NCBI GenBank assembly: GCA_001599755.1
Contig: BCHX01000007.1
Coordinates: forward strand, 248,001 to 312,000
Reading direction: 5' to 3'
Origin: Gliomastix tumulicola
Lineage: Eukaryota; Ascomycota; Sordariomycetes; Hypocreales; Bionectriaceae
Length of the DNA stretch: 64,000 bases
Shown here: positions 61,201-64,000 of the stretch, in pieces
Numbering within the stretch: the first letter of the stretch is position 1
Layout: the number at the start of each line of letters is the position of its first letter
Position numbers and translations under genes: made by a program
Notes under the pieces: model-generated
The model's database searches: none
What the model was told of the DNA's origin: nothing
What the model saw: only the letters and a program-made list of their open reading frames with translations

Positions 61201-64000
61201 ATGCCGTCAACGCCCCTGGTCATCAAGCCGTTTTCTCGAGCACCGAGGCCATGACCTACGAGACTCTGGACCGACTGTCCAGCCAGCTGGCTGCTCATCT
61301 GTGGAAGCTCGGCGTTGTCCCCGAGACCACCGTTCCCTTCTGCATGGAGAAGTCCGTGTGGGCTATCGTTGCCCTGCTTGGTATTCTCAAGGCCGGCGGC
61401 GTGTTTGTGCCTCTTGATCCTGCTTATCCCACTGCCCGTCGTGAAGCACTCGTCCAGGAGGTCAACGCCCAGTTCATGCTGGTCTCGCCCCAGACTGCCG
61501 AGTCGTGCAACGATATGGCACCGAACATGATCGAGGTCTCCAGCTCGCTGTTTGAGCGTCTGTCAGCTCAGCCAGATCTGATGGAGCTCAACCCTCGGGC
61601 CAGGCCCCAGGCTCACAACGCAGCCTACATTATCTTCACCTCTGGATCCACCGGCAAGCCCAAGGGTGTCATCATGGAGCATGGCGCTCTGTCCTCAAGC
61701 ACCCTTGGTCAGGGCGAGATCTTCAAGTTTGATGCCACATCACGCGTCTTCCAATTCTCCAACTTCATCTTCGATGGTAGTCTGGGTGAGGTCTTTACCA
61801 CCTTGGCCTTTGGCGGCACGATCTGCATCCCATCCGAGTCTGAGAGATTCGAGGACCCCATGGGATTCATTAGAGCCTCGCAGGCTAATGTGGCCCTATT
61901 GACGCCGTCCCTGATCAACACTTTCACCCCAGAGCAGGTGCCTTCTCTGAAGACCGTTGTTCTTGGTGGCGAGAGTGCATCCAAGGATCTACTCGAGACT
62001 TGGTTCGGCCGCGTCAATCTGATCAACGGATACGGCCCGGCAGAGGCATGCAACTATGCCTCCACGTACTCGTTCCAGTCAGCAGACGACTCACCATCGC
62101 TGATTGGCCGTGGCTTCAGGAACTCGTGCTGGGTCGTCGAGCCGGACAACTACAACAAGCAAACCCCCACTGGCTGTGTCGGTGAGCTTATGATCCAAGG
62201 TCCTACCCTGGCACGGGGATACGTCAACGATAGCGAGCGAACCAGCAGCGCCTTCATTGAGAACGTTGACTGGCTTCCTTCCACTGCGACTCGAGACCCC
62301 TACAGGTTCTACCTCACGGGCGATTTGGTCCGACTCAAGCCCGACGGCGTTCTCGAGTTCCTCGGCCGCAAGGACAACCAGGTCAAGATCCGTGGCCAGC
62401 GTCTCGAGCCTGGTGAGGTCGAGTACGTTATCAAGAGCGTTGAGCCCAGCATCGAGCATGCTGCGGTCGATGTGATTGCCGTTGAAAACCGCAAGGCGCT
62501 TGTCGCGTTCATCAGCTTCGCCGCTGAGAACGAGGCCGAGGAGCAGGGCCACTTCCTTGAGCTCGATGACACTCTCCGGAAGACCCTCGTTGATCTTTCG
62601 AACGAGCTCAAGACGCTCCTTGCCTCGTACATGGTGCCGAGCATGTTCATTCCTCTCCGGACCATGCCTCACAACGCCAGTATGAAGATTGACCGTCGGG
62701 AGCTCCAAAACATGGCCACGACTCTCACTTCTTCCCAGAGGCTCCTGTTCTCCATGGTCACGCAGGAGAAGGTCCAGCCCACGACCGAGCTGGAGTTCAT
62801 TCTTCGCGACGTCTGGGCCGAGGTTCTCAACATCGATCAGGGGGAAATCGGCAAGACCGACAGCTTCCTCCAGCTGGGCGGTGACTCCATCACGGCCATG
62901 CACCTCGTCTCGAAGACGTACCAGCGTGGTCTTACCCTCAAGATCACCGACATCTTCAAGGACGCCCGTCTCGAGACCCTCGCCGCGCTGCTGGTTCCCG
63001 CCGAGAAGGCCAAGGTGTACACTGCGGCGCCCTTCAGCCTGCTTTCCACGACTGTGCAAACTGCCAAGCAGGCACTGGCCACACAGCTCAAGCTTGATGA
63101 CGGCCAAGAAATCGAGGACGCGTTCCCCTGCAATTCCCTCCAGCAGGGTCTGATCGCGCTCTCCGTCAAGCAGCCTGGCTCGTACATCGCCAAGAATGCC
63201 TTCCGTCTCTCGCAAGACGTCCATCTTAACCAGTTCATCGCTGCGTGGGAGAAGGTGGTCGAGCTGTGCGGAAACCTGCGGACGAGGATCGCCAACGTCA
63301 ACGACGTGGCTGTGCAGGCTGTTCTCAAGGGGGATATCCAGTGGGATTCCATCTGCGAGGTGGACTTCGCGACCAGCATGCGTGCTGCAAGCAAGGTCGA
63401 GATGACGTACGGCAGCAGACTCAACCGTTACTCTATCGCCAAGGACGCAGACGGTGCGCTGTATTTCATCTGGCTGAGCCACCACTCCGTCTTCGATGGT
63501 TGGAGCTTGGGCATCCTGACTGATGCCCTCAACAAGGCCTACTACAGCCAGCCCATGCGCCTGCTGCAGCCTTACTCGAGCTTCATCTCCTACGTCTCGC
63601 AGATCGATCAAGGCTCTGCTGAGACGTACTGGAAGGAGCAGCTGGACGGCGCTGAGCGGGCGCCCTTCCCTGCCCGTCTCCCCGTCTCTGACGCTGCGCC
63701 GAACACAGAGGTCGTGACCAGGAGCATTCACCTGCCTCGACCAGCCAATGCTTCCATCACCACTGCCTCTATCATCCGCGCTGCTTGGGCTGTCCTCCTT
63801 TCCCGGTACTGCGATATCGATGATATCACGTTTGGCGCTACCGTCTCGGGTCGCCAGGCGCCTGTGCCCGGTCTGGAATCCATGCCTGGACCGATGATCG
63901 CGACTGTTCCTGTTCGCGTTCGCGTCGATAAGGACCAGTCTGTTACGAAGTTCCTTCAGTCGATCCAGGACCAGGCCTTCGACATGATTCCCTTTGAGCA
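24222..64000 (+). CDS. Giant peptaibol-type nonribosomal peptide synthetase, 3' partial
   Basis: Exons are 24222-24589, 24665-25023, 25094-25182 and 25248 to beyond 64000. The last stays in one frame to the window end, giving about 13,190 residues so far. Order: decayed KS, AT, carrier, then eleven C-A-T modules and a partial twelfth C domain. The A-domain FTSGSTG motifs (starting at 28944, 32202, 35481, 38736, 42015, 45294, 48576, 51840, 55116, 58386, 61635) are spaced 3249-3282 bases apart, leaving no room for epimerase or methyltransferase domains. Each module has HHxxxDG in C and GGDS in T. A PKS-like loading region followed by long C-A-T arrays is the layout known from peptaibol synthetases such as Trichoderma Tex1. 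The product should be an N-acylated linear peptide of at least 12 residues. Termination domains lie outside the window. Confidence 0.95.
25340..27050 (+). other. Loading acyltransferase and carrier protein domains
   Basis: A KS-AT linker (ELVLFSAHNSASLREQ) precedes the AT: FSGVGAQWAGMG, nucleophile motif GHSAGE (Ser about 485) and AFHSHHM (His about 588). The catalytic Ser/His pair is intact. The Arg that binds the malonyl carboxylate, normally AYYRG, is Tyr here (AYYYG, about residue 510), suggesting a non-carboxylated acyl-CoA such as acetyl-CoA. The carrier follows with LLGGDSLMAVE (Ser about 831) after an acidic linker. Loading of acetyl for N-acetylation is inference. Confidence 0.75.
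27050..30340 (+). other. NRPS module 1 (C-A-T)
   Basis: C motif LHHAIFDGLT (27531 onward) differs from the DGWS of later modules and should accept the starter acyl group. The A domain reads FTSGTTGKPKG, FDSVVIE and NGYGPTESCVGC. The pocket residues by GrsA numbering, read by eye, are D-S-I-A-V-C-G-V-G plus K. No confident substrate; aromatic is possible by analogy with zervamicins. T motif GGDSISAIYL. Confidence 0.8.
30340..33600 (+). other. NRPS module 2 (C-A-T)
   Basis: C motif MHHSIFDGWS. A domain of the second lineage (FTSGSTGVPKGFV, FDMSIGEF, NGWGPSETTIC, IKIRGFRVELGE). Pocket D-M-G-F-I-A-G-I-C plus K, close to the probable Aib modules 7 and 9. An Aib/Iva/Ile-type residue is plausible. 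T motif GGDSIGVIHF. Confidence 0.8.
33600..36870 (+). other. NRPS module 3 (C-A-T), probable Gln
   Basis: C motif SHHSVLDGWS. A domain FTSGSTGKPKG, FDGSLGEV, LVLGGES, NGYGPAEACNYC. Pocket D-G-G-M-V-G-G-N-Y plus K, which from memory is the signature linked to Gln in peptaibol synthetases. It is almost the same as module 11. T motif GGDSISAIQL. Confidence 0.8.
36870..40140 (+). other. NRPS module 4 (C-A-T)
   Basis: C motif SHHSIFDGWS. Second-lineage A domain: FDLSIGEI, NWACLTPA, NAWGPSETILC. Pocket D-L-G-C-M-A-A-L-C plus K. It resembles modules 7 and 9 with small changes, consistent with Aib or Iva. T motif GGDSISVIHL. Confidence 0.78.
40140..43400 (+). other. NRPS module 5 (C-A-T) with a distinct C subtype
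   Basis: C starts AYPLSSLQEG and has MHHSVMDGWS, features shared only with module 10. A domain of the first lineage: FDGCMMEI, AFWTPT, LAYGPTETIVVC. Pocket D-G-M-F-I-G-A-V-V plus K, probably a hydrophobic residue. T motif GGDSISSIRM. Confidence 0.78.
43400..46690 (+). other. NRPS module 6 (C-A-T)
   Basis: C motif THHAVFDGWT. Second-lineage A domain: FDISVGEI, NWAFLTPS, CCWGPAETCVVA. Pocket D-I-G-F-L-G-C-V-V plus K. The A10 core reads SAKLDLKTLK, with Leu where the other second-lineage modules have Arg (KLDRK). Substrate unknown. T motif GGDSISAIHF. Confidence 0.78.
46690..49960 (+). other. NRPS module 7 (C-A-T), probable Aib
   Basis: C motif VHHSIFDGWS. Second-lineage A domain: FDLSIGEI, NWAFLTPA, LLLAGEA, NGWGPAETCCFS. 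Pocket D-L-G-F-L-A-G-C-F plus K, identical to module 9 and of the type I associate with Aib/Iva in peptaibol synthetases. T motif GGDSITAIRL. Confidence 0.8.
49960..53230 (+). other. NRPS module 8 (C-A-T)
   Basis: C motif IHHSMFDGWS. Second-lineage A domain: FDACIFEI, SWACLTPA, LVVGGEA, NGWGPAETICIT. Pocket D-A-F-C-V-G-G-C-I plus K, perhaps a bulky aliphatic residue. T motif GGDSISAIHL. Confidence 0.78.
53230..56520 (+). other. NRPS module 9 (C-A-T), probable Aib
   Basis: C motif AHHAIFDGWS. The A pocket D-L-G-F-L-A-G-C-F plus K is the same ten residues as module 7, although the DNA of the two modules differs at many third positions, so the duplication is not recent. T motif GGDSITAIHF. Confidence 0.8.
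56520..59770 (+). other. NRPS module 10 (C-A-T), divergent A domain, probable Pro
   Basis: C starts AYPLSSLQEG with IHHSVMDGWS, as in module 5. The A domain belongs to neither main lineage: FTSGSTGRPKGML, FDFGIMDI, FVLLTPT, VGLGGEA, HNIYGPAECTLNG and a canonical SGKTNRRKL at A10. Pocket D-F-M-L-G-G-I-L-N plus K. Pro is suggested only by its place after a probable Aib and by its divergence. T motif GGDSISAIRL. Confidence 0.75.
59770..63010 (+). other. NRPS module 11 (C-A-T), probable Gln
   Basis: C motif SHHSVFDGYS, with Tyr instead of the Trp seen in other modules. A domain FDGSLGEV, VALLTPS, VVLGGES, NGYGPAEACNYA. Pocket D-G-G-L-V-G-G-N-Y plus K, one residue from module 3. T motif GGDSITAMHL. 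Confidence 0.8.
63010..64000 (+). other. NRPS module 12, C domain only (cut by window end)
   Basis: The C domain is present from AFPCNSLQQGLI (63119 onward) through SHHSVFDGWS (about 63480) to the conserved VSGRQAPVPG segment and DMIPFEQ, where the window ends. Its A and T domains lie outside. Confidence 0.85.

Noticed and set aside
27050..64000. Search for epimerase, N-methyltransferase, thioesterase or reductase domains in the synthetase.
   Set aside because: Module spacing is constant (3249-3282 bases) and only C, A and T motifs were seen. Any release domain must lie beyond the window.

Overview
The window comes from a filamentous ascomycete, most likely of the order Hypocreales. Its genes carry short introns of about 55-90 nt with GT-AG borders and CTGAC-like branch points. 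The gene types are fungal: a quinate-repressor-like protein, a TRK potassium transporter, HET remnants, secreted cupredoxins and a giant peptaibol-type peptide synthetase. The genus assignment is inference.

Left part (1-8743). The 3' end of a shikimate-dehydrogenase-like gene (QutR type) enters on the + strand. It is followed by a frameshifted remnant of a Gfo/Idh/MocA oxidoreductase (- strand), an intronless atypical SDR, a small secreted cupredoxin and a five-exon secreted beta-propeller-like (LVIVD/regulatory-P type) protein.

Middle part (8744-24221), with genes on the - strand. These are a nine- or ten-exon TRK potassium transporter, a 2.7 kb gap holding only a decayed HET-domain gene, a full-length ABCB multidrug exporter and a 2-oxoglutarate/Fe(II) dioxygenase. 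A 2.8 kb gene-free stretch separates the dioxygenase from the divergently transcribed synthetase.

Right part (24222 to the window end, + strand). A giant nonribosomal peptide synthetase runs off the end of the window. Three small introns lie in its first kilobase. After them one reading frame stays open for 38.75 kb. The visible part encodes a decayed ketosynthase, an acyltransferase without the carboxylate-binding Arg, a carrier protein, eleven complete C-A-T modules and most of a twelfth C domain. No epimerase, methyltransferase, reductase or thioesterase is seen.

Adenylation pocket residues read by eye suggest Gln at positions 3 and 11, one shared residue (probably Aib) at 7 and 9, and a very different A domain (probably Pro) at 10. 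That spacing matches zervamicin/heptaibin-type peptaibols, which are N-acetylated with Gln at 3 and 11, Aib at 7 and 9 and hydroxyproline at 10. The neighbouring dioxygenase is a candidate prolyl hydroxylase, the ABC exporter is a candidate efflux or self-protection pump, and the modified loading region is a candidate acetyl loader. These role assignments are inference and would be settled by sequence to the right of the window, homology searches and chemistry.
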